Positions 44,014 to 52,904 of a stretch of DNA of 64,000 nt are shown piece by piece. The stretch lies in NCBI RefSeq assembly GCF_000336555.1, contig NZ_KB375281.1:4332155-4396154 (forward strand), written 5' to 3'. The notes beneath the pieces were generated by a model. It worked only from the letters and a program-made list of their open reading frames with translations, was not told the origin of the DNA and searched no databases. Source of the DNA: Afipia clevelandensis ATCC 49720. Lineage in GTDB: Bacteria > Pseudomonadota > Alphaproteobacteria > Rhizobiales > Xanthobacteraceae. Numbering within the stretch: the first letter of the stretch is position 1; the number at the start of each line of letters is the position of its first letter. The position numbers and the translations under genes are program-made.

Positions 44014-44072
44014 GGTGTGGGTCGTCAGCCCACACCCGCAGCGCTCGCGCCGCGGATTCGTCCGCGGCGCGA
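44014..44072 (+). other. Two consecutive hairpins between urtA and urtB
   Basis: First: GGTGTGGG (44014-44021) and CCCACACC (44029-44036), 7-base loop. Second: a perfect 12-bp stem, TCGCGCCGCGGA (44045-44056) and TCCGCGGCGCGA (44061-44072), closed by a TTCG tetraloop. No T tract follows. Such structures often protect the upstream message, here letting the binding protein be made in excess over the membrane components. Confidence 0.75.
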
Positions 44073-44095
44073 GACTTCCCCGGCGGAGAATTGAA

Positions 44096-45022
44096 ATGTT
44101 CGGCGACTACTCGATTGGCGATCTCGGCTCGATCTTTGTGATGCAAGGATTTGCGGGCCTTATCCTGTTCTCCGTCTACGTTCTGATGGCACTTGGCCTC
44201 GCGATCATCTTCGGCCAGATGGGCGTCATCAACATGGCGCACGGAGAATTCATGATCCTCGGCGCTTACGTCACCTGGATGACGTCGAACTTCTTTCAGG
44301 CCTATTTGCCTTCGCTTTTTGGCGGCTACTTCTTCATCGCAATGATACTCGCCTTCATCGCATCCGGCGCACTCGGGATGGTCGTGGAGTGGGGGCTGAT
44401 ACGCCACCTCTACAAGCGCCCGCTCGATACGCTGCTCGCGACATGGGGGTTGAGCCTCATCCTGCAACAGGCCTATCGATCGATCTTCGGTGCCCGCGAG
44501 GTCGGTGTTGAATTGCCGCAATGGATGTTGGGCTCGCTCAAGCTCACGGATACGATCGAAGTGCCGATCAACGGCATCTTCGTGATGTGCTTGACCGTCC
44601 TGATCACGCTCGGCGTTGCTTACATCATGTACAAGTCGCGCTGGGGCCGCCAGGTCCGCGCCGTGGTGCAGAACCGCGTGATGGCAGGCGCCACCGGCAT
44701 CAACACGGAAAAAGTTGATCGTTACACCTTTGGTCTTGGATGCGGGATCGCCGGCGTCGCGGGTTCGGCCTTCACCATGATCGGTTCGACAGGCCCGACA
44801 TCCGGTCAGCTCTACATCGTCGATACGTTCCTCGTGGTGGTGTTCGGCGGTGCTGCCAGCCTGCTTGGGACCATCGCCTCGGCATTCACCATCTCGCAGG
44901 CCCAGTCGACCATGGAGTTCTTCCTGTCGGGTTCGATGGCGAAGGTTCTCACGCTGCTTGCCGTCGTCGGCATCCTCATGCTGCGGCCGCAGGGACTGTT
45001 CGCTCTCAAGGTCCGGAAGTGA
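44096..45022 (+). CDS. urtB: Urea ABC transporter permease UrtB
   Basis: 308 residues, LivH-like, with the UrtB form of the signature (LGLAIIFGQMGVINMAHGEF) and ATWGLSLILQQAYRSIFGAR, which is specific to UrtB. One half of the membrane channel. ATG 44096 has GGCGGAG upstream. It follows the two hairpins after urtA. Confidence 0.94.
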   Translation: MFGDYSIGDLGSIFVMQGFAGLILFSVYVLMALGLAIIFGQMGVINMAHGEFMILGAYVTWMTSNFFQAYLPSLFGGYFFIAMILAFIASGALGMVVEWGLIRHLYKRPLDTLLATWGLSLILQQAYRSIFGAREVGVELPQWMLGSLKLTDTIEVPINGIFVMCLTVLITLGVAYIMYKSRWGRQVRAVVQNRVMAGATGINTEKVDRYTFGLGCGIAGVAGSAFTMIGSTGPTSGQLYIVDTFLVVVFGGAASLLGTIASAFTISQAQSTMEFFLSGSMAKVLTLLAVVGILMLRPQGLFALKVRK

Positions 45023-45035
45023 AAAGGCCAGGAAA

Positions 45036-46232
45036 ATGTCCAACAAAAGCGTAGAGCAAACTTCTGTCGCAAAAGCGGTCAACGACAATCCGCGATTTGC
45101 CAACCGCACCGAATTCGTCGGCATTCTGGTGCTCGCGGTTCTGCTGGTCGTCATCCTGCCGCTGACGCTCGATATCTTCCGGCTCAATCTGGTCGCGAAG
45201 TATCTGACCTACGCATTTGTCGCCATCGGCCTTGTGATCTGCTGGGGTTACGGTGGAATTCTCAGCCTCGGGCAGGGCGTGTTCTTCGGTCTCGGCGGCT
45301 ACTGCATGGCGATGTTCCTCAAGCTGGAAGCATCGAGCGTCGCCAACACGAAGATTCAATCGACGCCGGGTATCCCGGATTTCATGGACTGGAACCAGAT
45401 CACGCAGCTTCCCTTCTTCTGGAAGCCATTTCACAGCCTGACTTTCACGATCATTGCGATCATTCTGGTCCCCGCAATCTTCGCTTTCATCGTCGGCGCC
45501 GCGATGTTCAAGCGGCGGGTCGGCGGCACCTACTTTGCTATCATCACCCAGGCGATCGCCGCGATCCTGACGATCCTGATCATCGGCCAGCAGGGCTACA
45601 CCGGCGGCGTGAACGGCATCACAGACCTGCGCACGCTGAAGGGCTGGGATATTCGCACCGACAATGCCAAGTTCATTCTCTACTTCGTGGAAGTGGCCTT
45701 GCTGTTCGGATGCATCGGCGTTGCGCTTTTCATCCGACACTCCAAGCTCGGCCGTATTTTGGTAGCGATGCGCGAAAAGGAGGATCGCGTCCGGTTCTCC
45801 GGCTATAGCGTGGCGAACTTCAAGATCTTTGCTTTCTGTGCCGCCGCGGTCTTCGCTTCCATCGGAGGCGCATTGTTTGCCCTCGAGATCGGGTTTATGT
45901 CGCCGTCCTTCGTCGGCATCGTGCCCTCCATCGAAATGGTGATCTACACGGCGGTCGGCGGACGGCTGTCGATCCTCGGGGCGGTCTATGGGACGCTGCT
46001 GGTAAACTTCGCCAAGACCAGCCTTTCGGAATCGTTCCCGGAATTGTGGCTGTTCGGTCTTGGCGCGCTGTTCATCGCCGTGGTCCTGGTCTTCCCCAAC
46101 GGCCTCGCCGGAATCTGGCGCGATCACATCCAGAAGTACATCGACCGTCTGCTTTCATCGCGCAAGCCGAAGGTCGACGGAAAGAACGGCTGGACCGACG
46201 GCTCGGTCGCAGACGGCGCGCCTGCGGAATAG
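45036..46232 (+). CDS. urtC: Urea ABC transporter permease UrtC
   Basis: 398 residues, LivM-like. ICWGYGGILSLGQGVFFGLG is the UrtC form of the LivM signature, with the characteristic long loop (SVANTKIQSTPGIPDFMDWN) and GGRLSILGAVYGTLLVNFAK. Second half of the membrane channel. The frame extends upstream into urtB; ATG 45036 (AGGAAA upstream) is the real start, 13 bases after the urtB stop. Confidence 0.94.
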   Translation: MSNKSVEQTSVAKAVNDNPRFANRTEFVGILVLAVLLVVILPLTLDIFRLNLVAKYLTYAFVAIGLVICWGYGGILSLGQGVFFGLGGYCMAMFLKLEASSVANTKIQSTPGIPDFMDWNQITQLPFFWKPFHSLTFTIIAIILVPAIFAFIVGAAMFKRRVGGTYFAIITQAIAAILTILIIGQQGYTGGVNGITDLRTLKGWDIRTDNAKFILYFVEVALLFGCIGVALFIRHSKLGRILVAMREKEDRVRFSGYSVANFKIFAFCAAAVFASIGGALFALEIGFMSPSFVGIVPSIEMVIYTAVGGRLSILGAVYGTLLVNFAKTSLSESFPELWLFGLGALFIAVVLVFPNGLAGIWRDHIQKYIDRLLSSRKPKVDGKNGWTDGSVADGAPAE

Positions 46233-46241
46233 GAGAGCATC

Positions 46242-46997
46242 ATGCTTGTCGGTCATCAGCCAAAGGAATTTCTCCTCGCAGTCGAAGGCCTGACGGTTTC
46301 GTTCGATGGCTTCAAGGCTGTGAACGATCTGTCGTTCTATGTCGATGAAAATGAGATCCGGGTCATCATCGGTCCCAATGGCGCCGGAAAAACCACGGTG
46401 CTAGATCTGATCTGCGGAAAGACCAAGGCGACATCCGGCTCCATCCAGTTTCGCGGCAAGGAACTGACCCGTATGAAGGAGAACGAGATCGTCCAGACGG
46501 GCGTTGGCCGCAAGTTCCAGACGCCGTCGATCTATGACGACCTCACGGTGTTCGAGAATCTCGAAATCTCCTATCCGCGGGGGCGCACGGTGTTCGGCGC
46601 GCTGACATTCCAGCGTGACAAGGCAGTGCGCGAGCGCGTGGAGGAGGTCGCCGAGATGATCTTTCTGAAGGATCGTCTCGGGATGAGCGCCGAGCTTCTC
46701 AGTCACGGCCAGAAGCAGTGGCTGGAGATCGGCATGCTGCTGATCCAGGACCCTGATCTTCTGATGCTGGACGAGCCGGTCGCCGGCATGAGTGTCAGCG
46801 AGCGGGTCAAGACCGCCGAACTTCTCAATCGCATCATCAAGGACCGCTCGGTTCTGGTGATCGAGCATGACATGAAGTTCGTCGAAGACATCGCCCACAA
46901 GGTGACTGTGCTGCATCAGGGCAAGATTCTTTCGGAAGGTTCGATGGAAGCTGTGCAGAACGATCCCAAGGTCATCGAAGTCTATCTCGGTCACTAG
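46242..46997 (+). CDS. urtD: Urea ABC transporter ATPase UrtD
   Basis: 251 residues, LivG-like ABC ATPase. Walker A GPNGAGKTTV, Walker B LLMLDEPVAGMS, and a signature LSHGQKQWLEIG, which in UrtD replaces LSGGQ as here. The switch His is in VIEHDMKFV. It hydrolyses ATP with UrtE to drive uptake. Confidence 0.94.
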   Translation: MLVGHQPKEFLLAVEGLTVSFDGFKAVNDLSFYVDENEIRVIIGPNGAGKTTVLDLICGKTKATSGSIQFRGKELTRMKENEIVQTGVGRKFQTPSIYDDLTVFENLEISYPRGRTVFGALTFQRDKAVRERVEEVAEMIFLKDRLGMSAELLSHGQKQWLEIGMLLIQDPDLLMLDEPVAGMSVSERVKTAELLNRIIKDRSVLVIEHDMKFVEDIAHKVTVLHQGKILSEGSMEAVQNDPKVIEVYLGH

Positions 46998-47020
46998 GTC
47001 CGCAATTCAAGGAAGACATC

Positions 47021-47710
47021 ATGCTTGCGATTTCCGACCTTCATGTCGCGTACGGACAAAGTGAAGTTCTTCACGGCCTCAACGTATCGGTCCAGCCGAA
47101 TGAGATCGTTGCGATCATGGGCCGCAACGGCATGGGCAAGACCACGCTGATGAAATCCCTGATGGGCATTGTGCCGACCAAAAGCGGCTCGGTGTCAATG
47201 GAGGGGAGCGAACTCAGCAAGCTGAAGAGCTATGAACGTGTCGCCAAAGGGCTGGCCTACGTGCCGCAAGGCCGCATGATCTTCTCGACCATGACTGTGA
47301 AGGAGAATATTGAAACCGGATTGGTAACGTCGGGCGGGAAAGAGGTTCCCGGCGATATCTACGAGCTGTTTCCCGTTCTTCTCGAAATGAAGGGCCGGCG
47401 CGGGGGCAACCTGTCCGGTGGGCAACAGCAGCAACTCGCGATCGCCCGCGCTCTCGCAACCAATCCGAAGGTTCTGCTGCTGGATGAACCTACGGAGGGC
47501 ATCCAGCCTTCGATCATCCGCGAGATGGCGCGCACGCTGAAGCGCATTCGCGATGAGCGCGGTCTGTCGATCATTGTCTCCGAGCAGGTGTTGAGCTTTG
47601 CGCTCGATGTCGCCGATCGTGTTCTCGTTATCGAGAATGGAGAAATCGTTCGCGACGAAGCGCGCGACGGCATCGATGCTGCGCAGGTCGCAAAATATCT
47701 TTCCGTTTAA
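47021..47710 (+). CDS. urtE: Urea ABC transporter ATPase UrtE
   Basis: 229 residues, LivF-like ABC ATPase. Walker A GRNGMGKTTLMKSL (the M is typical of UrtE), signature LSGGQQQQLAIARAL, Walker B VLLLDEPTEGIQPS. It pairs with UrtD. It is followed after 32 bases by the formamidase gene on the same strand. Confidence 0.94.
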   Translation: MLAISDLHVAYGQSEVLHGLNVSVQPNEIVAIMGRNGMGKTTLMKSLMGIVPTKSGSVSMEGSELSKLKSYERVAKGLAYVPQGRMIFSTMTVKENIETGLVTSGGKEVPGDIYELFPVLLEMKGRRGGNLSGGQQQQLAIARALATNPKVLLLDEPTEGIQPSIIREMARTLKRIRDERGLSIIVSEQVLSFALDVADRVLVIENGEIVRDEARDGIDAAQVAKYLSV

Positions 47711-47742
47711 CCAAGCCGTTCGTAACCAGGGGAGCATCCTAA

Positions 47743-48972
47743 ATGCCAGATACACTGATCAAGGTCGATCTCAATCAGTCGGCCTACGATAACGACAAGG
47801 TTCATAACCGCTGGCATCCGGATATTCCGATGGTGGAGTGGGTTAATCCCGGCGATGACTTCATCATCGAGACCTACGACTGGACCGGCGGGTTCATCAA
47901 GAACAACGACTCGGCGGACGACGTGCGCGATATCGACCTGTCGATCGTGCATTTCCTGTCAGGTCCAATCGGCGTCAAGGGTGCAGAGCCGGGCGACCTT
48001 CTGGTGGTCGATCTGCTCGATGTAGGCCCGATGAAGGATAGCCTGTGGGGCTTCAACGGCTTCTTCTCCAAGCAGAATGGCGGCGGCTTCCTGACCGACC
48101 ATTTTCCTCTGGCGCAAAAGTCGATCTGGGACTTCAAGGGCATGTATACCTCGTCGCGGCATATTCCCGGCGTCAACTTCGCGGGCCTGATCCATCCGGG
48201 CCTGATCGGCTGTTTGCCTGACCCCAAGATGTTGTCGATGTGGAATGAGCGCGAGACCGCGTTGATCGCCACCAATCCAACCCGCGTGCCGGGCCTTGCC
48301 AACCCGCCGTTCGGGCCGACCGCGCATATGGGCCGCATGAAGGGCGACGCGAAGGCGAAGGCGGCCGCGGAAGGCGCGCGCACCGTTCCGCCGCGCGAGC
48401 ATGGCGGCAACTGCGACATCAAGGATCTGTCGCGCGGCTCGAAAATCTACTTCCCGGTCTATGTTCCGGGCGCGGGCCTTTCGATGGGTGACCTTCACTT
48501 CAGCCAGGGTGACGGTGAAATCACCTTCTGCGGCGCCATCGAAATGGCGGGCTGGCTGCACATCAAGGTCGATGTCATCAAGGACGGCATGGCGAAGTAC
48601 GGCATCAAGAACCCGATCTTCAAGCCGTCGCCGGTGACGCCGAACTATAACAACTACCTCATCTTCGAGGGTATCTCCGTCGACGAGCAGGGCAAGCAGC
48701 ACTATCTCGACGTACACATCGCCTATCGTCAGGCATGCCTGAATGCCATCGAATATCTCAAGAAGTTCGGATATTCCGGCGCGCAGGCCTACTCAATCCT
48801 CGGAACGGCGCCGGTGCAGGGGCACATATCCGGCGTGGTGGACGTGCCGAATGCCTGCGCGACGCTATGGCTGCCAACCGAAATCTTCGACTTCGACATC
48901 ATGCCGTCGTCGGCCGGGCCGATCAAACACATCAAGGGCGGCATCGACATGCCGCTGTCGCCTGACAAGTAA
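47743..48972 (+). CDS. fmdA: Formamidase (acetamidase/formamidase family)
   Basis: 409 residues, the length of FmdA. Family blocks: HNRWHPDIPMVEWVNPGDDF near the N-terminus, HFLSGPIGVKGAEPGDLLVV, NGGGFLTDHFPLAQKSIWDF, GGNCDIKDLSRGSKIYFPVY and GAGLSMGDLHFSQGDGEITF. It hydrolyses formamide (and related short amides) to formate and ammonia in the cytoplasm. Its place directly after urtE suggests that the transporter brings in amides as well as urea, as for the FmdDEF carrier of Methylophilus. Confidence 0.94.
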   Translation: MPDTLIKVDLNQSAYDNDKVHNRWHPDIPMVEWVNPGDDFIIETYDWTGGFIKNNDSADDVRDIDLSIVHFLSGPIGVKGAEPGDLLVVDLLDVGPMKDSLWGFNGFFSKQNGGGFLTDHFPLAQKSIWDFKGMYTSSRHIPGVNFAGLIHPGLIGCLPDPKMLSMWNERETALIATNPTRVPGLANPPFGPTAHMGRMKGDAKAKAAAEGARTVPPREHGGNCDIKDLSRGSKIYFPVYVPGAGLSMGDLHFSQGDGEITFCGAIEMAGWLHIKVDVIKDGMAKYGIKNPIFKPSPVTPNYNNYLIFEGISVDEQGKQHYLDVHIAYRQACLNAIEYLKKFGYSGAQAYSILGTAPVQGHISGVVDVPNACATLWLPTEIFDFDIMPSSAGPIKHIKGGIDMPLSPDK

Positions 48973-48983
48973 CCCGCGAGGCA

Positions 48984-49018
48984 ACGTGGAGACGGCAGGA
49001 TGTACGCCGTCTCCACGT
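48984..49018 (+). other. Long intercistronic hairpin between fmdA and fmdB
   Basis: Perfect 13-bp stem ACGTGGAGACGGC (48984-48996) and GCCGTCTCCACGT (49006-49018), 9-base loop, starting 11 bases past the fmdA stop codon. No T tract follows. It may stabilise the upstream message or partly terminate transcription before fmdB. Confidence 0.7.
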
Positions 49019-49064
49019 CCGCGCTGGATCAAATATCGACTGAGCAGACCGAGGGAGACGTGCT

Positions 49065-49406
49065 GTGCCGGTTTACGAGTATCTTTGCAACGATTGCGGA
49101 CCTTTCACCGAGATGCGGCCGATGTCCGAATACGACATGCCGCAGGATTGTCCGCATTGTGCGGTCTCCGCGCCGCGCGCTATTCTGACCGCGCCGCATT
49201 TCTCGTGCATGCCGGCGGCAACACGCAAGTCACATGCGATCAACGAGCGCAGCGCCAATGCGCCGAAGACTCTCGGTGAGTACAAGGCCTCGCATGGTCC
49301 GGGCTGCGGCTGCTGTTCGGGCGGCAAGCCGTCGCGGCTGATGACAAAGTCACGTTCCGGCGCAAAGGGCTTTCCGACCGCTAGGCCGTGGATGATCAGT
49401 CACTGA
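49065..49406 (+). CDS. fmdB: FmdB-family zinc-ribbon protein
   Basis: 113 residues. The N-terminal MPVYEYLCNDCG and DCPHC give a C-x2-C, C-x2-C zinc ribbon (residues about 8-35), the FmdB domain. A C-terminal GCGCCSGG adds more cysteines. The start is GTG at 49065, with GGGAGA upstream. FmdB was proposed as a regulator or accessory of formamidase; its biochemical role is not settled. It ends the urt-fmd operon. Confidence 0.9.
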   Translation: MPVYEYLCNDCGPFTEMRPMSEYDMPQDCPHCAVSAPRAILTAPHFSCMPAATRKSHAINERSANAPKTLGEYKASHGPGCGCCSGGKPSRLMTKSRSGAKGFPTARPWMISH

Positions 49407-49426
49407 GCCGCTGATGTTCGATTCAG

Positions 49427-49457
49427 ATCGGCAGCGGCCGGGAAGGCCGATGCCGAT
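49427..49457. terminator. Hairpin between convergent fmdB and ABC-transporter genes
   Basis: ATCGGCAGCGGCC (49427-49439) pairs with GGCCGATGCCGAT (49445-49457) with one mismatch and a 5-base loop. It sits in the 58-base gap between two convergent stop codons, and probably serves both, though no strong T run is present. Confidence 0.55.
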
Positions 49458-49464
49458 TTGACAT

Positions 49465-52002
49465 TCAGGCGCCCACGGTCGTGCGTGGCGCAGCCTTTGC
49501 CTGAACTTCGCCGCCCAGATAGCTCGCTTCGAGCGATGGATCTTCAGCGATAATGCCGGCCGCGCCACTCTTAACGATGGCGCCGGTCTCCAGCAGATAG
49601 GCGCGGTCGGCCACTGCGAGGGCGTGCCCGGCCATCTGATCGACAACGATGAGCGTCATGCCTTCGGTGCGCAGCCGCTCGAACGACGCGAACAGCTCGT
49701 CGACCACCAGTGGTGCGAGGCCGAGCGAGGGTTCATCCAGCATCAGCACCTTTGGCGAGGTCAGGAGGCCCCGGGCAACCGCAAGCATTTGCTGTTCGCC
49801 GCCGGACAAGAGGCCGGCCCGGTGATCAATGCGCTGTCTCAGGCGCGGGAAGCGCGTCAGCATGGTCTCGACTTCGGCATCGAGGTCAATGCCGGGGCGG
49901 GCATAAGCGCCGAGCTGCAGGTTCTGACGGACGGTCAGTTCGGGGAACACCTGCCGTCCTTCGGGCACGAGAACGACGCCAATACGAGCCCGGGCATAGG
50001 CCGGGAGGTTGTCGATCCGCTTGCCAGAGAGCTGTATTTCGCCGTTGGCCTTGGGCGGCTCCAATCCGGCAATCGAGCGCATCAGCGTGGTCTTGCCCGC
50101 ACCGTTTGCTCCGAGTACGGCAATGGCCTCACCGTTTGCGACCGTGACGTCGATGCTCTCGAGAGCCTGAGACAGACCATAGAACGCATCGAGCTTTCTG
50201 ATCTCCAGCATGATCTCCGACGAAACCTGACGTGGCGGGCGGTGCTGCTGTTCCTTCGCGGTGGCGTCGCCGAGGTAGGCTTTTCGGACCAGAGGATCGT
50301 TGCGGATGTCCGCCGGCTCGCCGACGGCAATCCGCTTGCCGCCGTCGAGCACCACGATATGGTCGCTCAACGACATGATCATGGGCATGTCGTGTTCGAC
50401 AATAATCACGGCGACACCAAGTTCAGCGATGCGGCGGAGCAGTTCGGTCAGGCGTTGTTTATCGCCTTTCGACAGACCGGCGGCCGGTTCATCGAGCAGG
50501 AGCACCTTGGGGCGCAGGGCGAGCGAGCGTGCGATCTCGACAAGACGCTTCTCGCCATGGGGCAGGGATTCCGCCGGCCGGTCGAGGTCGCCATCAACGC
50601 CTGCGAACCGCAACAACGATCGCGCGAACCGCTCGGATTCCGGATTGCGCAGGGGCGAGACGATGCCGCCGAGCTTTCCCGCCGTTTCCGCGAGAAGCGT
50701 ATTTTCGATGATGGTGAGCGAGCCGAACAGTTGGGTGGTCTGGAATGTGCGCGCGACACCGAGACGGGCCAGGGTATGCGATGGCAAGCCGGTCAGATCG
50801 CGATCTCCCAGTTTCACCGTCCCTGACGTCGGCCGGTAGAAGCCGCAGAGCAGGTTCAGCGCGCTGGTCTTTCCGGCTCCATTCGGGCCGATCACGCTGG
50901 TGACATGACCCGGTTGTGCGGTGAACGAGACGTTCTGCACCGCACGGACGCCGCCGAATGCAATCGAAAGATCGCTGACATCAAGCGATGGAGCCCCGCT
51001 TGCCACACGAAGTGCGGTGTCCGGGCTGCCGATTGTGGAGTTTTCCGCCGCGTCGTGCTGCGCAGATGCGGCGGGGAAAAACTTCGCGATGAGCTGGGCA
51101 ATCAGGCCGGCAATTCCGTTCGGCGCCACGCGCAGGACCGCAAACAGCAGGAGTCCGAACGCGAGCAGGCGATATTCTGCCAAATCGGAAAGAAGTTCCG
51201 GCAGCAGCACAACCAGCAGCGCGCCGATGATCGGACCGAGCGCTGAACCCGCGCCGCCGATCATCACGCCGAACAGCAGGAGGATCGATTGCAGGAAAGG
51301 AAACGAACTCGGGCTGATGTATCCCTGAAGGGGCGCGAACAGCGAACCCGCCAGCGCCATCGCCGCGGCGGAAATGACAAAAGCCATGGTCCGTACGCTG
51401 ACAAGGTCGATGCCGATCGAGCGTGTAGCGACTTCGGAATCGCGCGCCGCGCGCATGGCATAACCCCATCCGCTGCGCTTCAGCCGGTCAAACAGGATGA
51501 CGCCTGCGAACATCAGGACAACGCTGGCGATGGCCAAGCCGCGCTCGTTGAGGGGCATGCCGAAAATATCCGGAGGCGTGGTCAACACGAGGCCGTTGCC
51601 GCCGCCGGTGAGATCGCGCCATTCGACAGTGCCGTGTTCGACGATGAAGCCGAAAGCGATGGTGACCATCGCCAGATAAGGACCCCTGACGCGCAGCGCA
51701 GGCATGGCCAGGAGCCCGCCGACAATGCTGACAAGGACAATACCCGCGCCGGTCGCCGCCAGATAAGGCCAGCCGGCCTTTTCCATCAGCAGGACGGTCG
51801 TGTAGGCGCCTATCGCCATGAAGCCGATGTGCCCGAGCGAAATCTGCCCGGCCAATCCGAGCAGGACATTCAGGCCGATGCAGGCGATGGCCGTCAGTGC
51901 GATCGTCGCAATGAGAAACACCGCATAGCTGTCAGCAACCGCGGTATAGCCGAGCATCGCCACGAGAGCGGCAGCGGCGAGGAGAGAGGTGCGAGCGGTC
52001 AT
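49465..52002 (-). CDS. Fused branched-chain-type ABC protein: LivM permease - LivG ATPase - LivF ATPase
   Basis: 845 residues. Residues about 1-310 are a LivM-type permease (LLGLAGQISLGHIGFMAIGA, IGGAGSALGPIIGALLVVLL). About 340-585 is a LivG-type ATPase (GPNGAGKTSALNLL; signature LPHGEKRLVEIARSLA; LLLDEPAAGLS). About 605-835 is a LivF-type ATPase (GANGAGKTTLMRSI; LSGGEQQMLAVARGL; MLDEPSLGLAP). These are normally two or three separate genes; M-G fusions are known, the triple form is less usual. The frame is open throughout with proper linkers. Its start overlaps the LivH stop by 4 bases. Confidence 0.93.
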   Translation of the reverse strand: MTARTSLLAAAALVAMLGYTAVADSYAVFLIATIALTAIACIGLNVLLGLAGQISLGHIGFMAIGAYTTVLLMEKAGWPYLAATGAGIVLVSIVGGLLAMPALRVRGPYLAMVTIAFGFIVEHGTVEWRDLTGGGNGLVLTTPPDIFGMPLNERGLAIASVVLMFAGVILFDRLKRSGWGYAMRAARDSEVATRSIGIDLVSVRTMAFVISAAAMALAGSLFAPLQGYISPSSFPFLQSILLLFGVMIGGAGSALGPIIGALLVVLLPELLSDLAEYRLLAFGLLLFAVLRVAPNGIAGLIAQLIAKFFPAASAQHDAAENSTIGSPDTALRVASGAPSLDVSDLSIAFGGVRAVQNVSFTAQPGHVTSVIGPNGAGKTSALNLLCGFYRPTSGTVKLGDRDLTGLPSHTLARLGVARTFQTTQLFGSLTIIENTLLAETAGKLGGIVSPLRNPESERFARSLLRFAGVDGDLDRPAESLPHGEKRLVEIARSLALRPKVLLLDEPAAGLSKGDKQRLTELLRRIAELGVAVIIVEHDMPMIMSLSDHIVVLDGGKRIAVGEPADIRNDPLVRKAYLGDATAKEQQHRPPRQVSSEIMLEIRKLDAFYGLSQALESIDVTVANGEAIAVLGANGAGKTTLMRSIAGLEPPKANGEIQLSGKRIDNLPAYARARIGVVLVPEGRQVFPELTVRQNLQLGAYARPGIDLDAEVETMLTRFPRLRQRIDHRAGLLSGGEQQMLAVARGLLTSPKVLMLDEPSLGLAPLVVDELFASFERLRTEGMTLIVVDQMAGHALAVADRAYLLETGAIVKSGAAGIIAEDPSLEASYLGGEVQAKAAPRTTVGA

Positions 52003-52874
52003 ACCTTCTTGACTCCAGCGCGGCCGAGCAGCCCGTGAGGCAGAACGACGAGAATGACGATGACGGAAGCAAATGTGATGATCTGGGTGTAGACCGATCC
52101 GAGATAGCTGGTGGCGAAGACTTCAATGAGACCGAGGCAAAGGCCGGCCAGCATCACGCCCCAGGCGCTGCCAAGGCCGCCGATGATCGCGGCGGCGAAG
52201 GCCTTGATGCCGAACAACGTGCCCATTTCAGATGAGACGTTGAACAGCGGCGCAATCAGAAGAGCTGCGATTCCGGCAAGAATGGCCGACACTGCGTAGC
52301 TCCCGGCAATGGCGCGGCCGACGTCGATGCCCATCAGTTTGGCGGCGCCGGGATTCTGAACCACAGCAAGCATCGCTACGCCATGGCGAGTGCGCCGCGT
52401 GAACAGATGCAGCGCGCCGGCCAGCAGCAGGCCGATGACCGGGATCAGAAGCTGAAGGGGATAGACGCCAGCGCCATCGACAATCTGGATCGGCTTCACC
52501 GCGAGCGGAGACGGAAAGCCGCGCGGCTCCTTGCCGAACACGAACAACATAAGGTTATCGACGATGATGCCGACGGCGACCGTCGCCATCAACCAGTTAT
52601 CCGATCCACGCTGCACGAAGGGACGCACGGCATAGCGCTCGATTGCAAGGCCGTACAATGCGCAGATCAGAAGAACGATGGGGATGCCCAGCGCGGCCGG
52701 CCAGCCCCAGAGAACGAGAACGAAGTATCCGGCAACGGCTCCCAGGGTCATTGAGCTGCCCTGGGAAAAGTTGACCGTTCCGGATACCGCGTAGGTGACG
52801 TGAAAGCCCAGCGCGAGCAGTCCGTACATGCTGCCGAGCGCCAATCCTGTGATGATCGCAGGAAGAAGTGACAT
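51999..52874 (-). CDS. Branched-chain-type ABC transporter permease (LivH)
   Basis: 291 residues with many membrane segments. LALGFHVTYAVSGTVNFSQGS near residue 20-40 is the LivH signature and GGLGSAWGVMLAGLCLGLIE the conserved loop. It pairs with the permease part of the fused protein. ATGA overlap with the fused gene. Together with the binding protein upstream it makes a three-gene transporter, probably for the substrate of the hydrolases encoded on the other side of the divergent promoter. Confidence 0.93.
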   Translation of the reverse strand: MSLLPAIITGLALGSMYGLLALGFHVTYAVSGTVNFSQGSSMTLGAVAGYFVLVLWGWPAALGIPIVLLICALYGLAIERYAVRPFVQRGSDNWLMATVAVGIIVDNLMLFVFGKEPRGFPSPLAVKPIQIVDGAGVYPLQLLIPVIGLLLAGALHLFTRRTRHGVAMLAVVQNPGAAKLMGIDVGRAIAGSYAVSAILAGIAALLIAPLFNVSSEMGTLFGIKAFAAAIIGGLGSAWGVMLAGLCLGLIEVFATSYLGSVYTQIITFASVIVILVVLPHGLLGRAGVKKV

Positions 52875-52904
52875 GTGCTGACTGCCCTGTTGCGAGAACG
52901 GCGG

